Shown here in pieces: positions 1-10,600 of a stretch of DNA of 64,000 nucleotides. Source of the stretch: Elmis aenea (taxonomy: Eukaryota > Arthropoda > Insecta > Coleoptera > Elmidae). Under the pieces are notes generated by a model. It made no database searches and was not told the DNA's origin. It was given only the letters and a program-made list of their open reading frames with translations. The first letter of the stretch is position 1. Each line of letters begins with the position of its first letter. Position numbers and translations under genes: made by a program. The DNA lies in contig OX393576.1 in assembly GCA_947652605.1 (NCBI GenBank), positions 63,464,966 to 63,528,965 on the forward strand, in the 5' to 3' direction.

Positions 1-175
1 TACATTTAGTCAAATTTGAGATATAAAATAAAAACCTAATTTTACCGCTCCCCTTCATGGGGGTGTAACTCCAAAGGAGACGTCTAAGGAAAAAATTTTA
101 TATAAAAAACGGTCTCCTAATTTTCGATAAGGAATCACCTCCCGAATTTTTTCACATATTTTACGAAACACTCTG
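1..175. mobile_element. Right end of a CAGGGTGTTTC-family inverted-repeat element
   Basis: The first 175 bases match the right arm of the complete elements at 29149-30144, 41358-42101 and 55682-56676. They share the AAACCTAATTTTACCGCTCC segment, the GTAACTCCAAAGGAGACGTC segment and the terminal AAACACTCTGTA (one change from AAACACCCTGTA). The element ends at 175 and is followed by TA, the expected target dinucleotide. Its left part lies outside the window. No coding capacity is seen. Confidence 0.75.
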
Positions 176-1851
176 TATATCCAAATACTTGTACAATTCA
201 AACCAATACGGTTGTTATTCTTTGTATATTTAACAAAATTAATTTTCTCGTGCGCTTGTAATGTCTCCCCTGGACTTAAAATTGAGGTCGTAAAGCGCCG
301 ACTATAGTATTGGAAATATGTATTTTTATATAAATTCTATTGCGTTTAACATTTGAATATGTGCACATATATAGATATGTATTTTCTGAGAATGGTTTTT
401 TACGGGATTATATACGGAACGTTTCAGCCTTTCTGAATATTTTATTTGCCTTAAATGTAGTACTGAAAAGCCTAGAATATTCTGAATACACAACGAATGT
501 TGAGTGGTAGATTTTTATTGATTTTAAAGTGAATTTGCTATTTAATTTTTCGTTTACAATACATTAATAAAAAGACAATTTTTGGTTTATGTTTAATTGT
601 TTTTTTTACATAAATAAAACATTAAACGTTTTTGGATACATAAAGGGGTGAACATTTATTGGTTAAAACTTTTGTATGTATTTTATAATATCATATAAGA
701 TATGTGAATAAATAAATCTTATGCAATAACTTCGGTTAACTTATAGTTTATGTTAAATAAATTGCTATTTGTTGTTATACTAGTTATAGTGATGGTTTAT
801 CCATGAATATTTAATTGACATATTAAAATTCATTCGTTGCTCTATTTTAAAATTACATAAAGGAAATGTACGGATGAACAATTTACGCTAATTGTAATAA
901 AATTTCATACTTAAGTTGCTTGATAACCGCGAAAAAAACGAAAATAAACGTATTGAGTTGTGTTTTGTAAACTCACACAACAGTAAATTGGGTTGACTAA
1001 CTTTAGGTGCATATTTTCAGTAGATTATCCGAAAACTAAACGGATATCTTGCTATCATAAATATTTTCAGATGCTCCGAACATGTTTATGAATATTTGTT
1101 TATTTAATGTAAAAAAATATATTAATCTCCGCAACTACAGTTCATAATATTTTCAAACAAACGTAATGTGTTTTTGAAAGACGGCGGTAAACTTGTTCCC
1201 TGCATAATAAATATTATGTCTACGTTAGATTAATCACGTTAATTCATCAATCGTAAAAATAAATTGTGAAGATATTAAGTTACTTCTTGTTTTTACTTTA
1301 CTATACATAATGCCATTTATCAGATGATAAACATAGAAAAATTAATTGTAGGAGCATAACATGTAACGTAAGCATACCCTGAAAATTAAAACTCAGTTAT
1401 ATTCTTTATAGTACTTTGGATAAAGTGGTTCCTGTGACAGTTCTTTAAGTCAATTTTAGGTTTTATATACACCGTGAACATGGAAGCACACGCATCAAAA
1501 GTCTGCCCACACGTGCTTGTAAAAAAAAAATTAAAATTCACGTGTTGAAATATCTTTATTAAAAGAGATTCTCGGTAATCTAATTTCGGCAGCATTTTTA
1601 CTTGAAGCTGAACAAAAATACTTTGGCACCTGCATCCTATGTTGCTGTGTGAGTAATTTTACAGAACTCATTACTAACCATTAGTTTTTTTTTTTTTAAT
1701 ATATAAATGTGTATATTGATGCAAACTAGAACATTTTTTTTTTATAGTTCTATGTAATTTACAATCTGTTCTTAAACTGAACAATAAGTAAATGTTTTTA
1801 AAAAGGTAAAAGGAAGATGAAAAATGACATGTAAAGAATTCTCCATCGAGT
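176..1851. other. No gene seen; AT-rich non-coding DNA
   Basis: This stretch is very AT-rich with no ORF of coding character, no RNA gene and no complete element. I looked here for the missing first exon that should join the shakB exon at 3211 (it should encode an [11 protein letters not shown] start and a first membrane segment) and did not find it. Confidence 0.5.
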
Positions 1852-2490
1852 ATTTTTTTTTTACGTTAAACTAAAATTTTAGAAGCAGATAAAACAATAA
1901 ACTATACAATTAGTTTGTGTTATGTAAATCTTGTAAGAAGATCTGATAATCTATATCGTTTAAGTTGTCGTACCTCACCGGCACTCACTAGTAAATTTCG
2001 CTAGTTTATTTGGGTGCACTTCAATTCTGTTTTGATATTTAATGTAAAGGTTTTTGATTTCTTCATGCACTGAGTTTAATTGAAGGTCTCGTTGTATTAC
2101 AACATTTGGTACATACCTGGGGGCATCAGCAATGATTCGTAGAACTTTATTTTGGAATCTCTGGATGATTTCAATATTTGACGTACTAGCACTTCCCCAT
2201 AGCTGGATGCCATAGGTCCAGATAGGTTTCAATATGGCCTTGTACATGAGGAGCTTGCTTTCTTTGAGACGTGTGAGAAAAAGTTTTTTGGACCTTGGAT
2301 AAAATTGGTAGTAGACTGATAGATCTGTAAGATGTCACTTCGTGTAACGGTTTTCCTGGTTTAGGCAAGAGAATAATCTGGGCCACTTTCCATTGATTTG
2401 GAAAGTATTCTATCCTGAGAACTGCATTAAAGATTTGTGTAATACATTTTAGGCATTTATCTGTGAGGTCTCTGAGCACTTTTATTATTA
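1852..2490 (-). pseudogene. Jockey-like non-LTR retrotransposon fragment, reverse transcriptase region with internal deletion
   Basis: Two minus-strand reading frames belong to one broken retroelement. The upstream part (about 2479-2260) reads FPNQWKVAQIILLPKPGKP followed by SYRSISLLPILSKV, the fingers region of a jockey-clade reverse transcriptase. The downstream part (about 2247-1975) reads LKPIWTYGIQLWGSAS and RFQNKVLRIIADAPRYVPN, the conserved end of the same protein. The catalytic YADD/FADD segment that should lie between them is missing, so a large internal deletion and a frame change separate them. A run of T at about 1852-1863 may be the poly(A) tail of the minus-strand copy, marking its 3' end. 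It is dead as a gene; it probably inserted near or inside the shakB transcription unit in antisense. Confidence 0.8.
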
Positions 2491-3210
2491 TTAAGTCAAC
2501 TAGACTAGAACATGTGCTGATTATTTAAAAGGGTAAAATTTGGTTTTGACTGCTAAACTTGCACATAAAATAATCATAAAAAAACATTATATTTTGGTTT
2601 GTTTCTGCCTTCACATCGTTTCACATACTTTGTTGTAATGGTTTTAACGTTAAATTTCAAGTGAAATAAAATGCAATTTTAATCTTATCCCTAATACTCC
2701 CACACAAAGAAACATCTGCATTATTCGAAAATAACAATTACTCAACATTCAATTTAAATTTGTTTATCTTAAGGTCTAATTTGGTACACACATTAATTTT
2801 TATTTATAATACTGTGGCTTCAATTTGAGGAGCTAAAAATAAATATGTGATTAATAATTAGTGAAAAAAATTTTCGACAATCATAAAGAACTAAAAACAC
2901 GTTTTTTTTGCAAATGTGAATAGATTGCTGAAAATTAATGAGACTTTTACAAACTTACTTGGCGCGTTTTTTAATTTATTGTCGGATTTTGAATAATAGT
3001 GCTATCTTGGCTATTACTTCACAGTCTTGAACGAAACTTTTTAATTCTCTCGCTTCCTGAGTAGGCTATTAGCCTTTCCGTTACACCAAACTGAAAAATA
3101 TTTCAGCATAAGCTATTGTTACGTCTGAACTTTTAATTCTTGTGAACTTTTAATTACTTTCATGCTACTGTTGTAAGTATTTTCTATTAATCATGTCTTT
3201 TTTATTTTAG
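2491..3210. other. Non-coding stretch before the 3211 exon; ends in a splice acceptor
   Basis: AT-rich DNA without coding signal. Its last bases, TTTTTTATTTTAG at about 3198-3210, form a good polypyrimidine tract and AG acceptor for the exon starting at 3211. It is inferred to be intron of shakB. Confidence 0.5.
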
Positions 3211-3406
3211 AGATATCCCTGAAGATGTGTTAAATACTTATTGTTGGATTCATTCCACGTATACAGTCGTGGACGCATTTCGAAAGGTTCCTGGGAATCC
3301 CTTCGCGTATCCGGGCGTTGCGAATTCTAATATCAGGACATCTGGAAAATCCAATACTAAACAAGTTAAATATTATCAGTGGGTGGCTTTTATGCTCTTC
3401 TTTCAG
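3211..3406 (+). CDS. shakB: shakB alternative exon, module A (part of extracellular loop 1 to start of membrane segment 2)
   Basis: This internal exon encodes 65 codons plus one leading base. It begins [19 protein letters not shown] and ends with [12 protein letters not shown]. The Cys-Trp pair and the YYQW motif are innexin signatures: the cysteine belongs to extracellular loop 1 and YYQW opens the second membrane segment. The acceptor is TTTTATTTTAG|A and the donor is CAG|GTAAGA, so it ends in phase 0, exactly like modules B and C. It starts in phase 2 (one base finishing the preceding codon, probably Lys as in module B). A separate upstream exon must therefore supply the N-terminus and first membrane segment, and that exon is not in the window. 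Module A resembles module B closely through HSTYTV, then differs in the loop ([18 protein letters not shown]) and is four residues longer. Inferred product: an alternative N-terminal form of the ShakB gap-junction subunit. Confidence 0.85.
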
Positions 3407-3430
3407 GTAAGATTCACGTTGTTAAATATA

Positions 3431-4273
3431 CACGGTGGACCAAATTTAAATGTTTCACGGGGTATCTGGGTTACAATTGTTTCAAAAAAGTGCTAAGTAT
3501 TTTACATTGTCGAATTCAGAATAAAATGCTCAACAATTGGCGTTAAAATCAAATATAGAGTCCATAAGAAAAAATTGACTTGATGATGGTTTAAAAAAAG
3601 GCGAAACGTCGCATGGAAAATATAATTGGGGATTTTGCCTTGCAAACAGTGGCCATGAAAAATGAAATTCGACATCAAATGAAAAAGTTACGGGCAAAAA
3701 ACAAAATTCCACTTTTTTACTTTTTTCCCTATATCTCAAAAACTAAAAAAACTAGATAAGTTCTGTTTGCGTCAAATTATTAAGCACCTGAATATACAAC
3801 TTTGTCCTAATTTAACCGAAGTCGTAACTCTTACCGTTTACGAGATCCCCATAGTGGCCCTCGAAAAACGAGAACCCTGTATATAAAACTATATATTTTT
3901 ATTAAGCAGAAAAAAAATCTCTTTCATATAAAATCATGGCCCACTAGGGTATCCATTTAAAAAAATATTAGTTTACTTTATATCTCGAAAGTCAAGGTCG
4001 CTAAAAAATAATTTTATTTTAAATTAAGCAAAAAAATCTGTAGAAAAAACCTTCATAACAAATTGTTCTATTTTTATAAATAAAAAAGTTACAGCAAATT
4101 TTTAAACATTATGAAATTTCATTTTTCGTCTGTAGTTCCAAAATGGTAGACGATATAAAACATCTGATCTTTTCTAAAAAAAAAAAAATAGTTCAAGAGA
4201 CCAATATCAGATTGTCGCTAAATATTACGGCAACTGAGATAACACGTAAAACATTCGAATTTGGTCCACTCTG
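3431..4273. mobile_element. Inverted-repeat element with CACGGTGGACC / GGTCCACTCTG ends
   Basis: The left end CACGGTGGACCAAATTTAAA at 3431 and the right end TTTGGTCCACTCTG finishing at 4273 are inverted copies of each other and are flanked by TA (3429-3430, 4274-4275). The element is about 843 bp, AT-rich, with no transposase. Its terminal sequence is the CAGGGTGGTCC-type end shared, with changes, by 8661, 9229, 22702, 38252 and 46114. It begins only 24 bp after the donor of the 3211-3406 exon. ORFs inside it, including those near 3530-3739 and 4143-4484, are low-complexity and not credible genes. Confidence 0.7.
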
Positions 4274-4275
4274 TA

Positions 4276-5340
4276 TAGTTTGCGTCGACATTCACTTATT
4301 CTCGAAAAAAAAAATTTTTTTAAACGATGGTTTTAGGGTTTATCCTATCGTGACTCGTTTTGCACATTCCAAGTATTGGTTTTTTTCTTTTACTAAACGT
4401 TGCGTCTCTTTGGCGTCATTTGTGAGTTGGTATAGGAACAATAAATTATATTTTATTAAATATATACGCCAATTTGGAAACTAATTATTTGCATAAAATG
4501 AATTTATTATTATATCGTATATACTCGTATCTGTCACTGTCGGAAATCATAAATATATTAAAACTCTTTAAATTTGGATTTAAATAGTTGCCTAGCAGAA
4601 CTGTATTTGTGCAGGAACAAAAGGTAAACGGCGAACCTCATGAAATCTCTAATACAATTTGTACAATTTATTATCTTACCTACCAATTTTCCCCGTACAT
4701 TCAAATTTCTACCCGGGCTCAGTGTTAATATAGGATTAAATAATTCCAACGCAAGCTAAACTTTGTAAGTCGAAACTGCCAAGCGAATTCTTGAATTACT
4801 TGCAAGTTTGCTGCCGGAGTTTTTCCAGAAGTTAATTACTTTTTGGATGCTATTTAGGCCATAGGTATTTTAAAAGTATCTTTAACAACAAATTGTATTT
4901 CTGCGACCCTCTTTTGTGTGATATATAAACGGTATCTGTATTGTTCACATCGGCCTGTTATGGGAAGGTTAAGCCGAAATCGAATTTCTTTGGAGTTGGC
5001 TGGGGTATGAATATCATATCGAAAAAGGGATAGTTAGCGAGAGTCCATCTCAAAAGGGATCTAAACTTTATCTCAATTTTTTCTTGGGTCAGCGCGATTT
5101 CGGAATTCATTTACGCGAATACAGAAATGAGCTTATTTGGCCAGAATGAAATCAACTGTACCTGCTGTTTTTTTTTGTTTTCTCTTAGATGTTAAGTAAA
5201 ACGAAGCAATTAAAAGTAACCCAAGTTTTAATTGTTTTTCAAGAAGAACGTTATGACTTTAAAATGAAATAAAACAAAAGCAATTTAAGATATAATATAA
5301 TTTTTATTTTATTTTGAAGCACAAACGATTACATTATGTT
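4276..5340. other. No gene seen; intronic DNA
   Basis: Plain AT-rich sequence of shakB intron. No coding exon, RNA gene or complete mobile element was recognised. Confidence 0.45.
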
Positions 5341-5663
5341 TTAGACAAAAAGACCATCCAAATGTTTTCTCATAAGAAAATTTGATGATCTTGTTGGAAT
5401 TTTTCAGTTAGTTGTTTCAAAGTTAATCTAGGATTCTCTCCAACATATTGTTCCATAAGAACACGATGTTCATCACTTATTTTGGTTCTTTGTCTTCCGC
5501 CACGTTGTTTTTCAACTTCCGTTTGGTATTTTATCCATCGATAAGCAGTTGATTTTTTTACCCCCAACGTTCTCGCGAGTGCTCTCCAGTCTTCATTATT
5601 TTTATATAATGCACAAATTTGCTTCTTCAAATTATCAGCTTCCACTTTTTTAATATAAGGCAT
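5340..5663 (-). pseudogene. Tc1/IS630-type transposase, N-terminal DNA-binding part only
   Basis: The minus strand from 5663 encodes 97 residues: MPYIKKVEADNLKKQICALY, then WRALARTLGVKKSTAYRWIK, then GGRQRTKISDEHRVLMEQYV and ENPRLTLKQLTEKF. This is the helix-turn-helix (about residues 10-45) plus linker and second helical domain typical of the N-terminus of Tc1/IS630-like transposases. The reading frame stops at 5370, where the catalytic DDE domain should begin, and nothing downstream supplies it. It is a truncated copy, lying antisense in a shakB intron. Confidence 0.7.
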
Positions 5664-5744
5664 TTTAAATGACTGGCACAGTTTAGAACCTGTTACAAAA
5701 CTGATTTTTAGTGACAGATATTTGACTGTTGTTTTTATGTCAAT

Positions 5745-6155
5745 TGAAATTGATAAGTCCTAATTTGAAATTGTTTATTCCCAATTTGAAATTGATTGTT
5801 CTCAATTTGAAATTATTTGTTTCCAATTTGAAATTGATAAGTCCCAATTAGAAATAATTGATAAGTCCCAATTTGAAATTGATAAGTCCCAATTTGAAAT
5901 TGTTTATTCCCAATTTGAAATTGATTGTTCTCAATTTGAAATTGATTGTTCCCATTTTAAAATTGTTTGTTCCCAATTTGAAATTGATAAGTCCCAATTT
6001 GAAACTGTTTATTCCCAATTTGAAATTGATAAGTCCCAACTTGAAACTGTTTATTCCCAATTTGAAATTTATTGTTCTCAATTTGAAATTGATGGTTCCC
6101 ATTTTGAAATTGTTTGTTCCCAATTTGAAATTGTTTGTTCTTAATTTGAAACTGA
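5745..6155. repeat. Tandem array of about 19 imperfect 21-bp units
   Basis: The unit is CCAATTTGAAATTGTTTATTC with frequent changes in the last seven bases (GATAAGT, GATTGTT, GTTTGTT). Copies run head to tail with a few irregular lengths. Because the period is a multiple of three, open frames appear on both strands; these are artefacts, not genes. The array directly adjoins the TQELKSL end of a decayed transposase (next entry), so it seems to have grown inside that element. Confidence 0.9.
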
Positions 6156-6480
6156 AAAGGTAGTAGTGACTTCAATTCTTGGGTCAATGCAATCTTTTAA
6201 GGGTGTAAACACAAAGCTTTTCGCAAAATACGCCAAGTTGTCGTTGTTCAAAGACCCAATTCTTGCAAAAGACGAGGAATCGATAAATTTGTATCTTCTG
6301 TAACACTAGCTCTTACAGTAGCAACATTCTCCCCTTTTCTTGTATTTCGATGTCTCATGGTGGTTTAGAATCGTGAAGAGTAAAATCCTTTTCAAATTTT
6401 GCTACGATTCGCCGAATAGCAAGCACAGTAGCCGATATGCGGACCATAATTTTGACGTTGAGTATTCACAAACGAACGCT
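6155..6480 (-). pseudogene. Decayed transposase N-terminal region (DUF4817-like helix-turn-helix)
   Basis: On the minus strand, reading from about 6480 down, broken frames give a segment like RRIVAKFEK, then DSKPP, then VATVRASVTEDTNLSIPRLL, TTTWRILRKAL and finally LTQELKSL. This is the order of the N-terminal helix-turn-helix and linker of the insect transposases often annotated with a DUF4817 domain. Several stops and frame changes break it. The catalytic domain is absent: immediately after TQELKSL the sequence becomes the 21-bp tandem array. Antisense relative to shakB. Confidence 0.6.
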
Positions 6481-6607
6481 TATTTCTTGGATACATTCTT
6501 GGATAATTACCAAACGTTGTGCAAGCGTGCATTTAACCATGGTGGATCGTCAGAGTATACGAAAAGCAGATTTAAAAAAAAAACAAAAAAACGATGGTTG
6601 CTATGAC

Positions 6608-6802
6608 CATGGGCGTCCACAGGGTAGGGCAAACGGGGCACTGTCTCTTTCCTGGAATCGAGTACTCCATTAATGACCAAATGAAAGAGGGTCAAGTTAA
6701 AAGTTCTTTAAATATTTCGATGCATTCTTGATGGGATCAGTTGTGCGTAATTTTGTCTGCAAGCTTTGCTTCCCCTTGGGTAATTTTTTGCGGACGCCCA
6801 TG
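6608..6802. mobile_element. Small hAT-like MITE with 8-bp target duplication GCTATGAC
   Basis: The ends CATGGGCGTCC (6608) and GGACGCCCATG (to 6802) are perfect inverted repeats of 11 bp. The 8-bp duplication GCTATGAC is identical at 6600-6607 and 6803-6810. The size is 195 bp with no coding capacity. An 8-bp duplication fits hAT-type (or P-type) transposition; the family is not otherwise recognised. Confidence 0.85.
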
Positions 6803-6810
6803 GCTATGAC

Positions 6811-7708
6811 ACTTTAAAATAATATCAATCCTATTAAAAAAATCGTTATTTTGTATGTTGTATGTGTTACCTCCAAACAACGAATTTAGTTTAAAAAAAG
6901 TCATAAATTAAATGTAACATGTTGTATAAACCTTTTTTAAACAACCTAAGGTAAACAACCACTAAAAACTAAAAGTACAATCCGTTTTTGCCAAAAATAT
7001 CCACGTTCCGCTAGACAACGACAGAGCACGGATGTATCCGAAAGCCACCCGAAATATGCAGGTTAAATTTTTTTGCTTATAAATAATCGGAAAAAGCCGC
7101 ATCAATCAAAGCATCACGAACACTAGACATTTCTTATTTTACTGCCTGGATACAAATACTCTTCCAAATTGCTCGCTCGGGTTGGTTAAATGTGATCTGT
7201 ATGTAACAACACCATTAAGTTGTATTTATAAGTTAGAAGGAAAGTATTCTAGTGAAGCGGTGTTTGGCTTTTGGGTTAGTTTTAAAATATCCTTCCCGAC
7301 GCTCGCAAACCGTTCGCAGTATTCTAGTCGGCTGTACAACGAAAATGTTTGGTCGCGGGTGTTGGGATTACGCACGTGTTGTATCATGCACAGTGTTGAA
7401 AAATAGCCAATTATTTTGTGACAGCTTCCGAAACGTCTGGGTGTCTTGTATTCAAAAGAGTATGCGTATCGGATCGGTTTAATTGTCCGGCAAATGTAGC
7501 GGTTATGGTTTTCAAACTGTACGACGAATTGAGTTAGCAAAAAATAAAAGACTGTGATTCTTTTACGTTTAATAATGAATCTGCATCAACGCATGTTAAA
7601 ATCATTCCACGAACAACATAGATACCTTGTTGTTACTTATTTTCCATTGACGATAAAAAGATAATAATGGTTCCATATGGTGCATGGTTTGGTTAACACT
7701 AAAATACC
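6811..7708 (+). promoter_or_regulatory. shakB: Candidate 5' leader and promoter region of shakB module B
   Basis: Module B opens with its own ATG at 7709, so a transcript starting between this exon and module A is expected. The 7080-7560 part is less AT-rich than the surrounding introns and carries no recognisable element, consistent with a leader or control region. A TATA-like TATTTATAAG lies at 7223-7232. No start site can be fixed from sequence alone, and an additional untranslated exon further upstream cannot be excluded. ORFs on both strands here have no recognisable protein features. Confidence 0.3.
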
Positions 7709-8065
7709 ATGTTGGACATCTTCCGTGGGCTAAAAAATTTAATAAAAGTCGCCCACATCCACATCGATTCGCCAGTTTTTCGTCTGCATTATTCTGTAAC
7801 CGTGATGGTACTCATAGCATTTAGTTTGATCGTTACGACTAGACAATATGTTGGAAATCCCATAGATTGTGTTCATACCAAAGATATTCCGGAAGACGTC
7901 CTAAACACTTATTGTTGGATTCATTCCACTTACACCGTGAGAGGTGCTTTTAATAAAAAAGTGGGGGTGGATGTCCCATACCCTGGTGTTGAAACTGCCA
8001 AGTCTGATAAAGACAAAAAACTTTATAAATATTATCAGTGGGTTTGCTTCTGTTTGTTTTTTCAA
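7709..8065 (+). CDS. shakB: shakB first coding exon, module B (N-terminus, membrane segment 1, loop 1)
   Basis: The exon encodes 119 residues from ATG to the phase-0 donor CAA|GTAAGT. It starts [20 protein letters not shown], followed by membrane segment 1 (about residues 28-50, [19 protein letters not shown]). Extracellular loop 1 follows with both conserved cysteines (IDCVHTKD and NTYCWIHST). It ends with [12 protein letters not shown], the start of membrane segment 2. This is the canonical ShakB N-terminus: MLDIFRGL and [20 protein letters not shown] are near-identical to Drosophila ShakB as known to me. Joined to the two shared exons it gives 371 residues, the usual size. ShakB subunits form electrical synapses, for example in the fly giant-fibre escape circuit. 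Unlike modules A and C, no intron interrupts loop 1 here. Confidence 0.93.
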
Positions 8066-8442
8066 GTAAGTCGATTTCTCTGTGAGCGTTTTCAAAATGT
8101 ATGTTCCTTATAACTTAGATTTTAACAAACTGTATTAAATATTACTAATTAATAAAAAAGTATAGATTCTTGATGTTGTATAATTTAACCATTAACTTTA
8201 ACAACGCTTTGTGAAACTATTGTTGCGTTCTAATTATGTAATCACCTTGAACTAATTATACTCAAAATAGCCCAAACTAACGATGAAAATTTTCATCGTG
8301 TTGGTTCTATATGTGATCGTGAAATTGTCGGTAATGACTTTTTGATTCCTGAATCTTACAGTTACTTACACAGCGAGCCTGAAAAAAATTGTGGTGTATA
8401 TTTTAGTTTGACGTTGATCAACAATGGTATTTGGGTTAATAG

Positions 8443-9599
8443 CAGGGACTGAGAACGGAACGAAAACGTTAAACGAAATAAACCGAAATTTTTATAAGAA
8501 CAAAAACGAAAATGAAATTATTATTTTTCGTTCAAGAACGAAAATGAAATAAATAATTTTTAAAACACTGTTTAATTTTTATTCATTAAACAAACGCGAA
8601 TTTCCCGTCTATGCTGGGAAGACTCCCAAGGCAGTAAAATATCTCACTTTTCTCCATGTACAGGGTGGATAAAATTTGAATGTTTTACAGGGTCGCTCGA
8701 TAACCGTAATAGTTAGCGAAAGTCTGATATTGGTTTCTTGGGCTATTTTTTCGAGAAAAGAACGCCTATTTAATCAGATTTTTTATATCGTTTTTCATTT
8801 TGGCACTACAGACGAAAAATTAAATTTCATTATTTTTGAAAATGTACTATAACTTCTTATTTATTAAAATAGAACAAAATGTTATTAAGGTTTTCTATAC
8901 ACATTTTTGTGCTTAATTTGAAAACATTTTTTTTAGCGTCCTCGAGTTTCGAGATATAAAGTAAACATATATTTTTTTAAATAAAAACCCTAGTTGGCCA
9001 TGACTATATATGGAAGAGAATTTTTTTAGTTATTTACAAATACATAGTTTTATTTATTGGTTGCAAAATGATCAAAACCGAACACATCGCAGTTTACAAT
9101 TTAGTGGGGGCCCAACGATTGCTAAGAAACAGAAACAAAAATGTAAATGGACTTACTCATCACAAACATTTTATAACTCACATTTATTACCAAAAGTACA
9201 AAATAATCACGCCAAACTCGTTTTTATACAGGGTGGTCCACTTATTTGTAGCAGGACTAACAGTCGATAGAAAAACTTATTTTAAAGTGAATATTCCATA
9301 TTAACATGGGTCCATAAACGCTTCATTTAAAAGATACAGGGTGTTGAAATTTTCGAACAAACATCGATAATTTTAACCGTTTCTCAACCAGTAGATATAT
9401 TTAAACCAAATTTGATATACAGCACCACCTTACAGGTTACCACATTCGGTGAGAATGTCAATCCCATAAGTAACCAGTGGCGGAGTTGAGGGGGTTCGTT
9501 TTCAATAAATTTTATAAAAAACTAGTACGACCCTGTTCAAAATCAAACTTGTTTTTGGGTAGAAAATAACGAACGAAATATTTTTGTTTTTAGTCCCTG
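8443..9599. mobile_element. hAT-like composite element, CAGGGACTGAGAACGG ends, 8-bp duplication
   Basis: The left end CAGGGACTGAGAACGGAACG at 8443 pairs with the right end AAAAACTAGTCCCTG-like sequence finishing TTTTTAGTCCCTG at 9599. Flanking 8-mers GTTAATAG (8435-8442) and GTTGATAG (9600-9607) match at seven positions, as expected for an old hAT insertion. Next to both ends the sequence repeats the short motif ACGAAA/AACGAAA, like subterminal transposase-binding repeats. CAGGGTGG-type ends at 8661 and 9229 show that other elements have inserted inside. No transposase frame remains; ORFs near 9010-9304 look accidental. Confidence 0.75.
8661..9340. mobile_element. Nested truncated CAGGGTGG-type element ends
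   Basis: CAGGGTGGATAAAATTTGAA at 8661, preceded by TA, is related to the end of the element at 3431-4273; the following 300 bp also resemble it (poly-A-rich segment, ATTTTTCGTCTGTAG-like stretch in inverse order). A second end, CAGGGTGGTCCACTTATTTG, starts at 9229. Neither has a matching opposite terminus, so both are truncated copies inside the hAT-like unit. Confidence 0.5.
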
Positions 9600-9607
9600 G
9601 TTGATAG

Positions 9608-10350
9608 TGATTTAAATATTTCCATTAGTGAACTTAATACCTTCAAAACAGCAGTCTAAGTTTGCTGATTTTATTTTTGATTCGTTTTTTGTTTTTTCAA
9701 ACTTTCATTCGTTGATTTCATCCGCTCTTGTGTTCTAGTTTGAAGTAACCCTGCAAAAAAAATGCACTAGTAAAGGTTTTGTAATTTCAATGCACAAAAA
9801 GGTACAAAATAATTATTTACTAGAGTACTTTAAATTATTTCTTGTGCAAATGGCTGTATGGAACTTTTTTTGATTTTTTTGTTTGTTTAGGAATAGCGAA
9901 TATGTTATTTATCAGAATCAGAGATTCCAAAACTTTGTTGAGCTTTTCTGATTAAATTATTTAAGTTAATATTGTTTGGTAATACTGATTTCGTGTTCAG
10001 ACTAGAGATACCTGTGAAATGAAATATGTATTATATTAAGTATTCAATGCTTGTTCTGTTATCCTATATAATGTGACGACCTTAATACACGAAGTAGCTA
10101 GCTTCTGTTCTATTTATGGTATCTGCAGTTTTACGGGATGTTCGTATAATAAAATCTTAAAACGTGATGCAGGTATATTTTTAACTTAACACTCTGGTGG
10201 TTTATTTGAAATTAATATCAGTGATGCTAATATAGCTATGACACACGATACAAAGATAGTTATGTTTGAAAACGTCGAAAAATGATGCCGTTCCTTGGAA
10301 CACTCAACTAAGGAAAAATTTTGAAAATTTCACTTCAATTTTGTTCCCAC
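9608..10350. other. No gene seen; shakB intron
   Basis: AT-rich intronic sequence with no coding exon or recognisable element. Confidence 0.45.
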
Positions 10351-10600
10351 CAGTGGCGTTGCAGGAGGGTTAGGGGGGGTCAGAACCTTCCCATAGGTTC
10401 GCATTAAGTCCTCATAGAGCCGGAGAACTGTAAATTGTAAGCTTAAAAAAAAGGTCTTCAGTTCTTTTTACCGTTCATTAACCCCCATCCATGGTGAAAC
10501 ATCAAACATCCTGCGGCTAAAAAAAGTGAAAAGAGAGTGGTGACCGAAAAAATAGGTCCTCAGCTCTTTTTGAGTGCAATTGTATTCAAAATTGCTTCCC
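10351..10600. mobile_element. Partial CAGTGGCGTAG-family hAT-like element
   Basis: CAGTGGCGTTGCAGGAGGGT at 10351 resembles the CAGTGGCGTAG ends of elements at 24979, 27597 and 52496. The interior (CATCAAACATCCTGCGGCTA, then GTCCTCAGCTCTTTTTGAGT) parallels 52620-52740 in the 52496-52769 element. No right terminus is found, so this copy is truncated. Confidence 0.6.

Noticed and set aside
3530..4484. ORFs of 69 and 113 residues downstream of module A
   Set aside because: They lie wholly or largely in an AT-rich MITE, with poly-lysine and phenylalanine runs typical of chance frames.
5745..6155. Possible CRISPR-like array
   Set aside because: Units are contiguous without spacers and AT-rich, in an insect genome next to a transposase remnant.
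5848..6187. Three overlapping open frames on both strands
   Set aside because: They are produced by a 21-bp tandem repeat whose period is a multiple of three; the peptides are pure repeats.
7182..7540. ORFs on both strands upstream of shakB module B
   Set aside because: No recognisable protein features; better explained as leader or control DNA.
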